From Solenopsis invicta (taxonomy: Eukaryota; Arthropoda; Insecta; Hymenoptera; Formicidae), in assembly GCF_016802725.1 (NCBI RefSeq), contig NC_052669.1, forward strand, positions 20,799,770 to 20,863,769: 64,000 bases of DNA, written 5' to 3'. Under the pieces are notes generated by a model. It did no database searches and was not told where the DNA came from. It saw only the letters and a program-made list of their open reading frames with translations. The number at the start of each line of letters is the position of its first letter. Position 1 is the first letter of the stretch. This document shows positions 40,001 to 53,447 of the stretch, piece by piece. A program made the position numbers and the translations under genes.

Positions 40001-40350
40001 TCGCGGCAGCTGCACTCTCGGGGTCTCCCTTCGCATCGCTTAGAAATCCTCGCGATCCTTGCGGATCCATTCTGGAATTGGCGGAGGTCCTCCACCCAAT
40101 CTAATCGTCAACAGCATTCGTCGGCGTTCCTCTTCTCGCTTCCTGGAAACCGAGCCGCGCGCTTTGTGTTGGCGAACGCGACTGCGTGCAAGGGGAACGT
40201 GGGTGCGTCAGAATCGACCGTAGGTCCTGGTAATAGGCCTGTGGGCGAACGAGTCGTTGCGAGTCGAAAAAGAAAGGACTCGGTGGACATTGCGATCTCG
40301 GAGTGACGGAAAAGAAGGCGAAAAGGTAAGGAAATAAAGCGACGCAAAGA
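40001..40350. other. Small CpG-rich island ending in a donor-like site
   Basis: GC-rich, ending on the plus strand in GGCGAAAAG-GTAAGGAAA near 40326, a good 5' splice site. Two overlapping minus-strand frames (40101-40457, 40108-40482) show no domain. It could be an untranslated exon; nothing proves transcription. Confidence 0.35.
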
Positions 40351-42992
40351 GGACTTTCGACGAAATTGTGTAGCAGGATGCACTTTGACAGGCAAATGAG
40401 AGAGTCCTTTCGAATATCGGTAGGGAACGTCATGGAAGAATGAAGCAAATGATTCAAAAGCTTTTGAAAACGCTAGTATCAAGAATGTTTGGAAGTTGGG
40501 ACCAATTTTTATATCAAGTATTATGCAATACTGTAGTATGTATTTATGTGAATGGTGTTAGTTAATTCTGTTTTTCTTCCGATATTTTTAAAATTGATAA
40601 AGAGAATAATAAGACGATAAGAACCGCATAGTTAAATACAAAATTTTTAATATTTGATAAAATAAACTTGTTGAAACATTTATTTTTCCGTTTATTATCT
40701 ACACAATTGGCAAATTTGTGTTCAATTTAACATATATCGCAAACATATGTCACAAACAGTCCACTCGATTTTTTTGTGTTTATTTAGCATAGGAATTTAT
40801 TAAAAAGTCACAAAAATACTATGTAAAAAATTAACACAAAAAATGCAACAGTTTGACACAATTTAGAAACAGATTGTGGAAATTGTTTTAGTATTTATTT
40901 AGTAAAATGTTATGTTAAAATTAATATGTTAATATGTACATTTTATTTATTTATTTCAGAATTTAAAATTATATAATTTTTGTTATTTGTTTCTTTTCCC
41001 ATAAATTGTGTTATTTTAACATGAGGAAATGTTGAATCAATTTAACACACAAAATATTCAAATAATACAATATAATTATATTAACATTTAGATATATTAA
41101 AAATTCAACATAAAGATGTTAAAGATTTAACATAAATATAAAATATTTTCTATAATCATATTAACACTAGAAATATTGAGTGATCATTATTAATCATTTC
41201 TATATTTCCTTTATTAATTTCCTTTATTAATCATTCCTATAATAGATTAATACCCTATTTTTGTGTGAAATATACAATTTAAAAGTTTTTTTATTCCTTA
41301 TTAATTATTTTCTTTACCCAGAGAAAAATTTCATTGAATCAAAAAAAGTTTGTTTGAATCAAACAAATGTGTTATTGCTGTATGGTTAAAGAAAAGTCTT
41401 TGATTTAAAGAAATATTTTGGTTGTTCCTTTTATTAAAATTAAAGTTTGGTAATCTTTGATAGTACGATGCAAATCTTTTTTTTTTTTTTTTTTAAATAA
41501 AAAAGTATATTTTAAAAACCGGGACAAGTAAATTATGTTTTCTGTCAATATTTTCTTTGAATTATTTGTATAAATTAAACAAATAATTTACTTACTTTAA
41601 AAAAAACTAATAAGCTTATTTCTTAAAATGAAATAAATTTTTATTTTTCTCAAAAGTACTTTTGCTTCAACTTTAAAGAACCGAATTAAAGAAACGATTT
41701 CATCGATTTAAACATAATTTTTTTTTTTGGATATATTTTTCCTGATGAAATTATTTTAAATATTTGGTTTTCATCACTTCTTTTATGTTCATAGTAATTT
41801 ATTTCTTTAGCTCTCTTAGAGAATAAGAAATATTAAAATAGAGAACTTATTCAACCGATAATGTGAAAACACAATATAAATGAAGTGCCTTAATGGTCAT
41901 AGCTAGAACTTAATGCTGATATTTATTATGTGATTTTGTATATCTTCCAAGTTCAACAAACTGCACATTAAATAAATTTTTTGCTGATAACACAATTCTG
42001 AGTTGAAGAAGAATTAGTAATATCACATTTATTAAATTGAAAATCAATTTAATAATAAAAAATATTAGTAATTCTAATGTTATAAGAATTCGTGATTTTC
42101 TCTCTCTCTCTCTCTCTCTTCTCTGTTCTCTTTCTTTTCTTCTCTTTCAACGAGATGCATCCCGAGATGATCTCGTTTTTCGCAAAATTGAGAATCTGCG
42201 ATGCTAGGACTATGTGTGCTTGCGTCTTTGTCATCACTCTGTTATCGCGGGTGCACGTATTACTATCAACTACGTTCGGATGAGAGCGACCTTATCACTG
42301 CGCCGGAGTATCGCCCGTTGGAAGTTAATGAATGCATCATCAAGTTTATCGAGAAATGCGCGTACAGCGCGATAGTAGCGGTTTAATTTACAAAAACCGC
42401 GGTGCAAGCGACTCTTACAAACGATAAACATGCGCCAAGCCATATTTTGGCGATCACGATGCGATTAAATGCCCTCGAACGATTGAATGGCGCAAGCCAT
42501 CGATTATTACAAACCATTTTTCGTACCAAGCGTCTCACGAAATTGTACATTTTTCCCTCGCAACGAAAGTTAGTAAGGTAGTAATTAAGCATATCCGATG
42601 ATAATGGTTGCAGCTTACAATTTACATTTAGACAGCAGTAATATATTTTTAGCGATATGTAAGCGTATCGCGTGCAATCGAATGTTGACGAAGTAAATGC
42701 AATGTCGCTAAAGCGATGTGATATTTCAACTAATGTATCACGAGAGGGATATGAATCAATTAGTCACGCAAAGACGTTTGTGTGTATTACATATCGTTAT
42801 ATAAAAAAATGGATATCTGCAGAAAAATAAAAGCTTTGATATTACAATTATCGTCACTTACATATACCGTTGCTCTTCTATCTCCGCAGCACACTACCGT
42901 GCCCCGATAGAATATCTATATTTTACAATACTTATCGTTCGTGATAACCGCTGTATGACAAGTATGAATGTTCAACGTAATTTGCATTACAT
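40351..42992. other. AT-rich intergenic DNA, no gene seen
   Basis: Strongly AT-rich to about 42080, with many near-repeats of TTAACACAAAAAAT-like sequence at 40740-41160. A (TC)n tract lies at about 42098-42119. A more balanced stretch follows at 42160-42580, with two short overlapping frames and no recognised motif. Confidence 0.55.
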
Positions 42993-43481
42993 ATTAAACA
43001 GCGGACATTAATATTTAACGGATATTTAAAAATATTCGGTAAAAAACATTGAAAACTAAAACGTAACAGCGCGGAATCCTTGATCCTATCATCGCTGTCG
43101 ATCTACACTGACAAGCATTAGCAAAACAGGAACAATATTTCATTGCAATCGTGTTCTACATTGCATATCTCTACGCATGCATTGTCCTATCCTTAAAGAT
43201 TCCCGAGGTAAACTTGAGGCGATCATATTAGAGGCATTAAACAGCCGGCATTAATATTTAATGGTCGTTTAAAAATATATTCGGTAAATATTGAAAACTG
43301 AAACGAAACAACACGAAATCTTTGATCCTATCGTCGCTGTCGATCTACACTGACAAGCATTAACAAAACAGGAACAATATTTCATTGCAATCGTGTTCTA
43401 CATAGCATATCTCTACGCATGCATTGTCCTATCCCCTGAGATAATCCCAAAAGTAAACTTGAAGCGATTATATTAGAGGCA
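42993..43481. repeat. Tandem duplication, about 243-bp unit, with a conserved core
   Basis: Unit 1 is about 42993-43235 and unit 2 about 43236-43481; both begin ATTAAACAGC and end ATATTAGAGGCA. The cores (43077-43192 and 43319-43434, both 116 bp) differ at only four positions by my reading, while the upstream flanks differ at many more and contain indels. There is no coding frame. The core holds GATCCTATC, CTGTCGATCTACACTGACAA and CTACGCATGCATTG. Confidence 0.85.
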
Positions 43482-43727
43482 GCCATTCGCGATACCGCCG
43501 CAAAGTTCGCCGACGGAATGGCGGCTTGTGTACAGCCGACTTGATGCCTGAATAAACTTGCCTTTCAAAATAATTTTACACGTATAAATTTTTAATGATA
43601 ACTAGAAATGCACACGTAATGTAATAATTTGTTATAAAATTTTATAAAAATCTATTTTACAGTAGACAGAAGTTGCTGATGATAAATGTGCTTGTTTTCT
43701 TATTGTTTTTTAATGAAATTAATTAAA

Positions 43728-44015
43728 TATTTAATTATTTGTTATTTAGAAAGTTCGACTATATTAATCATTATCTTTAAATGTTCTTGCAGCGTTTGTA
43801 AATAAATTGACGGTTAACTTATATCTCGCATGAGTTTCCCATTTATAATTATTCTATTTAAAAATTAATCAAATTTTTAATTATTTGTTATTTAGAAGCT
43901 TCGACTCTATTAATCATTTTTAAAAAATAATTTTGCAACATTTGTAACTAAATTAACGGTTATCTTGTACTTTACATAATTTCCACCATTTATTGTATAA
44001 TTATTTTATTTACAG
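43728..44015. repeat. Second tandem duplication, about 145-bp unit
   Basis: Both units start with TTTAATTATTTGTTATTTAG, at about 43730 and 43876, followed by TTCGACT and TATTAATCAT, and end in AATTATTNTATTT. They are more diverged than the neighbouring 243-bp duplication and unrelated to it in sequence. No coding frame. Confidence 0.75.
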
Positions 44016-47000
44016 ATTGATTTTATTTCTATACTCTATGATTTTTAAAACATGTATTTCATCTTTTTAACAAGGACAATCACACATTAAGAAGATAAAA
44101 ATATAATAACATAATACTAATGATTACTTTATAATCGAAGAATTTAATAAAATTTTCAAATCATTGGCTTCTCATTTATCAATCTGAGTCAAAGTTGCAA
44201 CGAATGATTTGTTACCTTATCAGTTTGAAAGAGATTTCTATCATTAATAGCGGTGCAGCACGAAGGGGAACATACAAAAATAGCTAATGCGCCAACGACA
44301 CGAATATAAAGATATTCGTTTGCTCTTGGATATTCGTTTAATGTCGTTTACCCTTGGAATCGCAAAATGGTCGACACTTGCCAATCGTAATGGCGAATCG
44401 TATTTATTTAAAAAAAATGAAGAGAAAGGGGGGAAAGTATAACTTTCCGACGTTCGGGCTGCGTGTCTGAGCGCGCTGCTCAACAGTCATACCGATAACA
44501 TAGTAATTATAACAAAGTTCGTGTTGAATAAATTAAAACAATAATAGCCTGATAAAAGGGATAAAATGCCGGCTCGTCTACTAGATTTATCGTTATTTAT
44601 TTTTAGGCCGTGGTTAATTCAAGATTACAGTAAGGAATACGTTTATGCAGCCACAGATGCGATATTTATACTTGCGTTTGTAATGAGACTATAGTGATAA
44701 TAATACAATTTGTAATTGTCATGTCGAACGATTTTTTTATCGGAAAAAAATATAAACGTGTAACAGAAAATGTAATAATTGATTGATTATGAGTCTAGAA
44801 TATAAATTATAAATTCAGGAAGGAAGCAAAACGATCTTTGCGCAAAATGCATAAATGATCGAGTCGTTTTTCAAGAGTGTTTCCAAACAGTTTTAGAAAA
44901 TAATAATAACTTTTATATTATTCTACAATAAAGATTATTTTTAGTTAGCTTATGTTGATGTTCTCCTAAGTTCTATGAGATTTGATTGTATGGGCAAGGA
45001 GAATATACTTCTTTAAATTAATTCATTGTACGCTAATTTTTTTAATTTAAGTTTATGACATTAAAATTTTATATTGCAGCATTTGAATTTAATTTATGAT
45101 GAGAGTGATGAAATGTTCTTTTTTGATTACATTTATAACTTAAAACACATTTTCTATAGATGCAATTAAAGCTGCTATTCCCTTTAATTTATTACTTATA
45201 AAACAATTTATTGCAATTTATTATATATACTTACACAATCATGAAAGTTATTTTATAAGATTAAATAGTATAAAGAAAATTACGAATAACTGTCTTCCGA
45301 ATGCAATTGTATTTCTAATAACATGTCTTACCGTACTATTTAAAAGCAATTAAAAATAATGTTGGCGCCACACCCATAAAAATTAAATACTGCAACTACA
45401 CCTGAGCTGCCGTCTCTGCATTCCTACGGTCTCGTTTTGGTGACTTGGGATTTGTGTGTGTCGCGTACACATATGCAAATATCTATACGTGCGTGTAGAC
45501 TAACAGCGTGTCCTGGCCCAAACTACGACCGAACATCGTAGAGTACTATCCAGGTACAAGATGCTCCCTCAGCATCAAAATGTTGGCGCCATCCTGATAC
45601 ACGCGAGTCTGCATACGTACAGATTACATTCCACACACAATTTAAGATTTTATATACACCTATCGTTTATATGCTACAGCAACGACATAATTAAAAAATT
45701 GTCACTTTTGAATTGTCTGCAAAAAGAGAGATTTCAGATGACAAATGAATACAGTGAGTAAAAATCTAATGGTACTTTTCTTTTTCTGTAATTAGTAGAT
45801 CAAGTCGTTATATCAAAATCACGTTTAAAAATATCACAAAATTTGAATAATTTAAAAAATTTAAGCTGGAAAATTTTGTTTCTTGAATTGTGTCATTGTA
45901 GCAAATGCTTGGAAATCGAAATTAAATAATAAATTCAATAAATATACAGAAATCAGAAAATGCTTATCAATTACGAAAAGCAAAATTAAAAATAATTTGC
46001 TGAGTTGCTTTCCTCACCGTCTATCATTTTTAATAAAAATAATTTGTCCGCATTTTTATGCGTTTATACTTATAAATGCGGCTATTAATTTTAATGATTT
46101 CATCTATCTCTATGTGTGTTTTGAAGTTACATACGTCACATATTCATAAACGAAAGAAGGAAATAATTAAATTTTGATTTTTAGAAATGAAATGTCTGGA
46201 GTTACAATTTGTTTCATCTTATTCCTAATTATATTCTAACTGATGATTTGTAAGAAAAGTGTATAGATTTTCAGTAGTTCAAAATTTCGAATTTAAAACT
46301 TTAAAAGTTTTTAGGAATAATAATTCTTGGCATTCTCGGATAATTCTTTTAAATCGTGCAATCTCCTTATTTATTATGTTCTCGTAATATTTTATTTATT
46401 TTAATTTATATTTTTATGGTAAAATTTTTAAACTTAAAATTTTAGAAATTGCGATTCATTACTTGGCTCAATAAGAATACGCTGAAAGAATATGCTTATT
46501 TACAGGACAAGTGTTTCGTATCATTAATAACATCTTTATTGTAGTTTTAAAAATTAGAATATTTTCATATGTATGTATAATTTTATTTACATACATACGT
46601 ATTCATGTTTGAAAAATTCTAAAAACATGTTTTGTAGATTCTTCAATTATAAATGTTAAAATGTATAAACAAAACATATATAAAATACAACAATTTTATT
46701 ATTTTTTTGTGAAAATTTTAAATTATATATTCTCTGCAAAATTTTCAATTGGCGCAATGTCTAGTATCACTACTCTTTTGTAAAAAAAAAAGTTTTGCTC
46801 ATTTTAGGCTCCTTGTCATCTAGTAATGAATTGCATATGTTTGATAAAGAACTGATAGACTATCGAACAACTCATAACCGTTACTGAAAAAAGGCTGCAA
46901 GTCGAAAAATCAGAAAATAGAATAAAAAAATGGCATTTAAAAACGCCATATTTTTACATTATTTCAAATAATGTGAATCTCTGCGTATAATAAATGTGTA

Positions 47001-48740
47001 CGGCCTATTTTGTTGCGCATGACTGCAGACGCAAATAAGGAACGAGTTTCTTTATTGACGATGTTAGAGCAGAATTGAAAAGACAGATTACCTCGCGATA
47101 TATCCTCGATCAGTGCACACGGCGTGCAACATATAATGCATTTGCCATTAGGAGAACTATTGAAGAAGTCGTATATTTTTGCATCCACAGCATAGGAATG
47201 TCCTTTGAGCAAATACCGAGTACTTTTCCAGATCAACCATTGCTACGCTTGCTTTACATTAAATATAACATTTCTTTATTTCTCAATAAATAACGTCAAC
47301 ATATTAAAAAAAAAGAAATGTTATTTCACCCTATGATTTAGTCTAAACCAATCGAATGAAAAATTGATCAACATAAACGAAATACGCTGCTTTTACAAGA
47401 CATTTTTAATCCTTTATTAATTTTGTTTTGTACGAAGCACGCAAATATTTTAATTTCGTAATTTTTCTCTGTGCTATTTAACATTGAAAGCCTATCTTTT
47501 GTCAATAATATTTTTTTCAATTTCTCGAGATCTTTTATACGCGGAATTAAATAAGTCTATACTTCTCACGTTTATATCGCATTCCAAGTCTTAACACCGT
47601 CATTTGGAGTATATTTGATTGCTTGAATTTTTCAAAATTGCTTCAAATAACGAATAAATAAGAAGGAGAATAAAATTCAATGGGATCGGGCGTTATCATC
47701 CCGATGTTCGAAGCAGAGAGTGTTAACTCACTTCGCTGACTGTTGTCATTGCAAAGTGTGTCTGCGAATGCGATTCACGGTCAGTATCGTACTACCAGCA
47801 TTGAGATATTTTAGCCTCGATCGGCGATATCTCATCGGTACATTAAGCCGCCTGCCACGATTCGCATTTCATCGTGCATTTCTTGGAAGGTGTCTTATCC
47901 GCCTCGATATTGTGTACGCAACGGTTTACCGGCTGGCAATAGTACCATCGAGTTACTGCCCCGTTAAGAATTGGAATTTTCACAAACGAATAAATAAAAT
48001 TATACGATCTAATAAAAGTTTATTTTGCAGGTTTGAATTATTAATTCTTAGTTATGTCGTATTTCACTAAAAAAAATTTTTAAATCTGTGAAAATACAAG
48101 GTGTAATATATTATGTATATTCTCTTATTCCTCATGTTCTAAAAATATTTTAGTCTTATCATTAGAAATACCGATTTTATATTAGATAAAATATGCATTT
48201 TTTTAATATTAATAATCGGGACTTCTCGAAACATTTAATATTTGAATGCAATCTGAATTTCAATTTTCGACACCGAGAGAAAACGTTGTTAACTTGACTA
48301 AATTTTCAACTCTTGATTAAATTTCTTCAATTCAGGTATTTATATAACATAAAGACAAGTAATATAAAATAGGTTACTAATAAAAGCTTATTAAAAAAAA
48401 AAAAACACTACATTCAAATGATCCAGGATAATCTCCGGAAGTTGCTATAGTTTGCGAAACATACTAGACCGAACAGCGAATTTTGTGCGACACTTTCTTC
48501 AATATAAATACTTATTTATTTTTATTCTAAAGATATCACTACATTGTCTCTATCATGTTCTCGACAAACTTGAAGTAAATTTTTTAATGTAACCGCATAA
48601 TATAGGAAATGTTATGCAGTTCAATAGAATAAAATTTACACTTTAACAAGTGTATCGAGAAGCGATTGATGTAACTGTATGTTCGAGAAACACGTAGTGT
48701 TCACATTGAACCGAGGCAATCACAGATAGTCTAATAAAAA
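44016..48740. other. AT-rich intergenic DNA, no gene seen
   Basis: No defensible gene. A GC-moderate segment at 45358-45591 is bounded by a 13-base direct repeat (AATGTTGGCGCCA). Frames at 45883-46149, 46964-47236 and 47720-48070 have no recognised motif; the last lies in a mildly GC-richer patch and is the most protein-like of the three. Confidence 0.5.
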
Positions 48741-49741
48741 GTTGCATTTCCGAAAAATACCAGGTCTTCTGCCGTCGGCTATCATCGGTCATCATTTTGC
48801 AATTCAATCGTCGATGCTTTATCGGCCATTCGGCTCATCCTTGACGGAAACATTCTTGCTTCATTGTACACCTTGCCTTGGCCGGCATTTATTTCTAATA
48901 AATATGTTTTTGTTCGCGCACGCCACCGAGCGCGAATGTCCGCGCGGCGCGGACATCTATCTAATCTCGCTCTTTACAACGCCGATAAAGATTTTTCGTA
49001 TTCGGTCGGCGGTATTTTCGCGGAACTTTTAACGTTTGTACAGAGTTGTATCTCTTTGCAGCGAAACCCATGTAAAAATAGTTACAATATCCGTAAAACA
49101 TTAGAAATCTCATTTTCAATCTCAGTTGCACTATTCTTTCACCTCGGCATAAATCACGAGTGATTGAAACAAGAGCCGCTTGTATTCGCTTGATCGCAGC
49201 ATCATCGAGCCCATCCTAGACTCCGAGGAACATCTTTTTCTCGCTCGCGAATCGCTGCCGACGATAAATCGTCATCTCCCACCCGGCTTGCTTCACCGAA
49301 TTTCGTGGAACCACATGGCGCAACGAAATACCAAAAACGATAAATTACAACCCAAAAATAAAAAAGTGCGGCCAAGGGTAGGGGAGGGGGGAGGGCGATA
49401 GGGAGAACTCTGCTCCCCGATGGAAGAAGGCCAGAACGAAAGAACCGCGATCGAACCGCGGCAGAGAGGTGCTTTCGGTGAATCGACAACGGGGAAGGGA
49501 TCCTCGAGGGCGGCGCCACGTTTGCGCCACGGTATAAAGAGCCCCGGAGGGGAATAAAGAAGTGGAAAAAAAGGAGCTCGGTGAGAGTGGCTAACATGGA
49601 ATAGCCCTTAGCCAGCACGATAGCCGCTCTTTAGGCTGATGGACTCTCGCCCCCTTTCCCCTTTTATCCCTTCATGACGCCTCTCTCGTTCTCTTCGCCT
49701 GTCACCTCTTGCATGTGGTCCAGCTTTCTACCTTCATCGCA

Positions 49742-49798
<57 letters not shown>

Positions 49799-49820
49799 CT
49801 TCCACTCGTATCCGCTCTTT
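48741..49820. other. CpG-rich island with a TATA-like motif and CT microsatellite
   Basis: GC-rich from about 48760 to 49640, with overlapping frames on both strands (for example the 138-codon minus frame 49202-49618) and no domain. A GGTATAAAGAGCC motif near 49531 sits in GC-rich DNA as a plus-strand core promoter might. A CT microsatellite follows at 49748-49792. Confidence 0.45.
49748..49792. repeat. (CT)n microsatellite
   Basis: About 22 uninterrupted CT units within a longer pyrimidine-rich tract on the plus strand. Confidence 0.95.
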
Positions 49821-52800
49821 CTCTTCTCTCTGCATTTCACGGTCTTTGTACACGGTGTATGCATCAGGAATATTGAATTTTGTTTATCGTAATAATCGTT
49901 ATTAAACTGTATCTGTGTGCGTATATAAAATAAATATTTTTTAATAGTTTCACATATTAAAAATTTAACAGCATCTGATTTATTAATAAATAGCATTTTC
50001 TTATTATTAATTAAGCGTGCGGAACGTAACATTTTTGATAGCCTTAAGTATATGTTACTTGAAATAGATTATCTTGGTATGATAAAAAAAAGAAACACAC
50101 CTAGAATGGTATAACTTGATAAACGATAATATTATAGTGTGAGTTAATTGTTACTCATGCTTGTTTATTACACGACGTACAAATAGTTGGGCAACACTAA
50201 TTAAATACTAATTAATTAGCTTTGATATGTCTTAATTAATAAATTACGCATTACTTGATATAGATAATTATTTAGACAGGTGTTATCTTTTCGCGAGAAC
50301 TTCTTCAGCAAATGTTAAGATATGATGAATTGCTGCCAGGTAGCAAGATACTGCTCGCGAGAATCTCGTTCTCACTTTATCACATCGCATAATTACCAGG
50401 TGCTATTACGTTTTTTAATCAACAAAGTATTTTAATTAATAAAAAAAACTGTAATAAAAATTTATTAGAAAATTAAGAGAAATTACTATTACGTCTTTAT
50501 TAATAATTTATGAATCAAGCGCATTTAGTTTATAATACATAAAAAGTTTTGAGATACTATGAAAAATCTATCTACATAGTCATACTTATAATATAAATAC
50601 TCTCAAATTCAAAGAGAATTAAAAGAAATTTTTTTTAATTTTTAAATTAGGAAATAAATTCTTTTTCTAACTCATTTCTATTTTACAAATACTTTTAAAA
50701 ATTTTAAAAGAATTCACTTTTATGTGTCACTAATTCTTCTTGAGCTTTTTTCAGATACAAAAAAAATTTTTTGTACTGTATAAAAATGTGCAAATTCTTA
50801 AAAAAAATGTTAATTTTGAATAGATTCCCATACGGACAGAAGCTTGCAGAAACATTGTTGTAATATCGCTATAACGTTGCAACAATGTTGCAAGGTCTGT
50901 GCTATATGGGTAATGTTATGTGTGTAATTTATACAGAATTTAAAAAGATAAATTTTATTTAAGTTCATAACGATTACCTGTGCTATGGACTATTCTGCGA
51001 AAGGATCTGGATCTCTTCTGAAAAATATTGAACTTTCATAATTTTAAACAAAACGATTCACGAAATATGTCTAAGTACGTGTATTTACGTCATATATTAC
51101 TCTTTAGAGAGAGAAAATTAAAATATACATCTATACACATATATATCTAGATATACATATTTCTTTGGATCACGTAGCATAAATGCATATTTACAAAATT
51201 AGATAGCAGACCAGAGTACATGCACACACATGTCATTGCACACACATTAAGTACAAGTCGCACGATAAATATAGATCAATAGTTTGAAATATTTTATATG
51301 TCGCATCGCCTGAAAATTTATATTCGAAATGTCTTATATATATATGTATGTATATCGTATTACCTAATATCAAAAATTATTACGCATTTAACAAAGAGGA
51401 AACAATCTCTCAAACATGTATCCAGAAGACAAGATTTTAAAATAGAATTCATAATTTCTATTTCTTCTTGATGTAATTGTACAGTAAGTGGGATATTGGT
51501 AGGGATCCAGTAAACACGCGTATGACGTATTAATGATGTCGAAAGTACGTGTTTCTATGACCATATCAAGTAACGCACAATGTTTTTTTTACGACGTAAT
51601 TTTAATGTCTTAATTATGCTCTATTATTACGTCTATATGTCTCAAATATGTCATATGCAATGATGTAATTTGTATAAATTATCTCATTACATAGCTTGTT
51701 ATATATAATAATACATACATATATGAGAAATGTGACGTAAAAATTGCGCAGCTGCTCTCTGTGCTAATATCCAATTTCAATTCTACCCAGAGCACATCAG
51801 ATTTTTAATTAGTCACCACCTTTCGGAAAACAATAGCAAACCACTGAAAATAAAGACAGTCATCATTCATGAGCATACATCAATTGAAGAGCATGATCTT
51901 CAGTCATGACGGTTCGAAATAGAGCAGTGTAGCTATATTTTATCAATATATACATTAATACGTATTGTATTCAAACGGAAGTAACAGAAAGAGTAACAGC
52001 AAAGCTATGTAAAAATCAGTAAAAGCTGATATAATTTTATGTTTACATTTATGAAAAAAATATATGTTCATCTTTTTGATAACACTATTGAACTGATCTA
52101 TCACGAATCTATTATCAGGTGTTCATGGATTATCATGAAGTGACAGTTTCCGTATCACATGATAATGTCCACATGATAATGTTGACAAACATATATATTT
52201 ACTCATTCACAAAATGCATAACAAATTCAATTTTTGCATACATAGCAGATTTTTTTTTAATCTTTAAAAAAAATCTTAAATAAGTGATTACTATTTTCTT
52301 TTTTGTGTAAATTATTCATTTATAATAATTTGATTATTTTTACTTAATTGTACTTAAGACTGATTTTTTTTTTGTATTCAAGACCGAAAATGGAAATTAG
52401 CTACGTGAGAGAATCGTATCATCATACCGCTCAATAAAAAATTAAAAAAATAAGAGCAATGTTTTTTCTATTTATTTTGTACTTTCGTAATATAAATATT
52501 ATAAATACGTCCATTAATAAACAATTCAGTAAGAAAAGAAAAAAAAATAAAATCTGTTTCGTACAATCATAAGTCAAGCAACGTTGGTGGCGATCTTAAA
52601 TTGAATGGGTGATTTCTAGATATGAGTTTGGGAAGAACGTGACTGCTTAGGAACATTGTGATTCTTTTTTGAGTACGTTTTTGTTTTCAATTTTGTCGTG
52701 CGCATCCTGGAATGTGATTCTCAAAATTTAGTTACTTGTAACGTATACATATTTAATATATCGAAAATAACGTTTTTCAGATGAATTTAAACGTTATCGA

Positions 52801-53440
52801 TATTTCAATGTTGTTTTTATGTTCCATTAACGTTATGTTTTGGTCATTAATGACGTAACTAATGACGAGAAACTCACGACAAGTCGACGTCATCGTGTTT
52901 GCTGGGGACTTTCCTGGTAGGGAGCGCATCAGTTCAGGCATTCTCTGCGACATAGTCTGCAACATCGGTAACGCAGAATCCAAAGAAGAAATCATTACGA
53001 AAGTGTTACCGATCCTAAGAAACATTCGATTATTTTGCAAAAAGTCGACACGACAAAAAGCGCAAAGGGATAAAAGAATAGAATAAATGCAATCAGTTAC
53101 AATGTGCCGCGTTTCTGAATCCTCAAAAGCTGAAATACATGATTAGGCAAAATTAATACCTAATAATAAATAAGAATAAGCGATAGGAACACAGTTTAAA
53201 AAATCGTTTTCTAATTCGGAAAATTAGATTTGTCGAGTGGCTCCTTTAGTTCGTATTGCTGCAGCATATTTAACATTAAACTTCACCTTCGTATCCGATT
53301 GATGAAGAACGGACGCTTTTCTTCAATGCTAAATATCCAAGTGAATACAAACGTTTATAATGTACATGCTATTTCTTTGTGGACAAGTCAATCCTATTTG
53401 CAATTAATACGATCGCTTTTCTAACGATAATCAATGTCGA
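49821..53440. other. AT-rich intergenic DNA, no gene seen
   Basis: AT-rich. It contains the short inverted-repeat element at 50827-50910 and a cluster of GACGTA-like motifs at 51520-51740. The frame at 52862-53086 (74 codons) and its antisense frame 52777-53040 lie in balanced sequence but match no family I recognise. Confidence 0.5.
50827..50910. repeat. Inverted-repeat element, GCAATATTGC family, short copy 3
   Basis: The ends are CCCATACGGACAGAAGCTTGC and, read inward from the right, CCCATATAGCACAGACCTTGC. The core has AACATTGTTG and GCAACAATGTTGC. It is an 84-bp, internally deleted-looking member of the family at 358-556 and 10402-10652. Confidence 0.7.
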
Positions 53441-53447
53441 AAACCAG

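Noticed and set aside
45580..45600. TTGGCGCCATCC as a tRNA-Lys primer-binding site of a retroelement
   Set aside because: Only the first seven or so bases match the known primer-binding pattern; no LTR or gag/pol lies beside it.
47720..48070. 116-codon plus-strand frame with several Cys and His
   Set aside because: The Cys spacing fits no zinc-finger pattern and no homology is recognised; left as intergenic.
52777..53086. Sense and antisense frames of 74 and 87 codons in balanced sequence
   Set aside because: Neither resembles a known family, no credible splice partners were found, and both being open suggests composition rather than coding.
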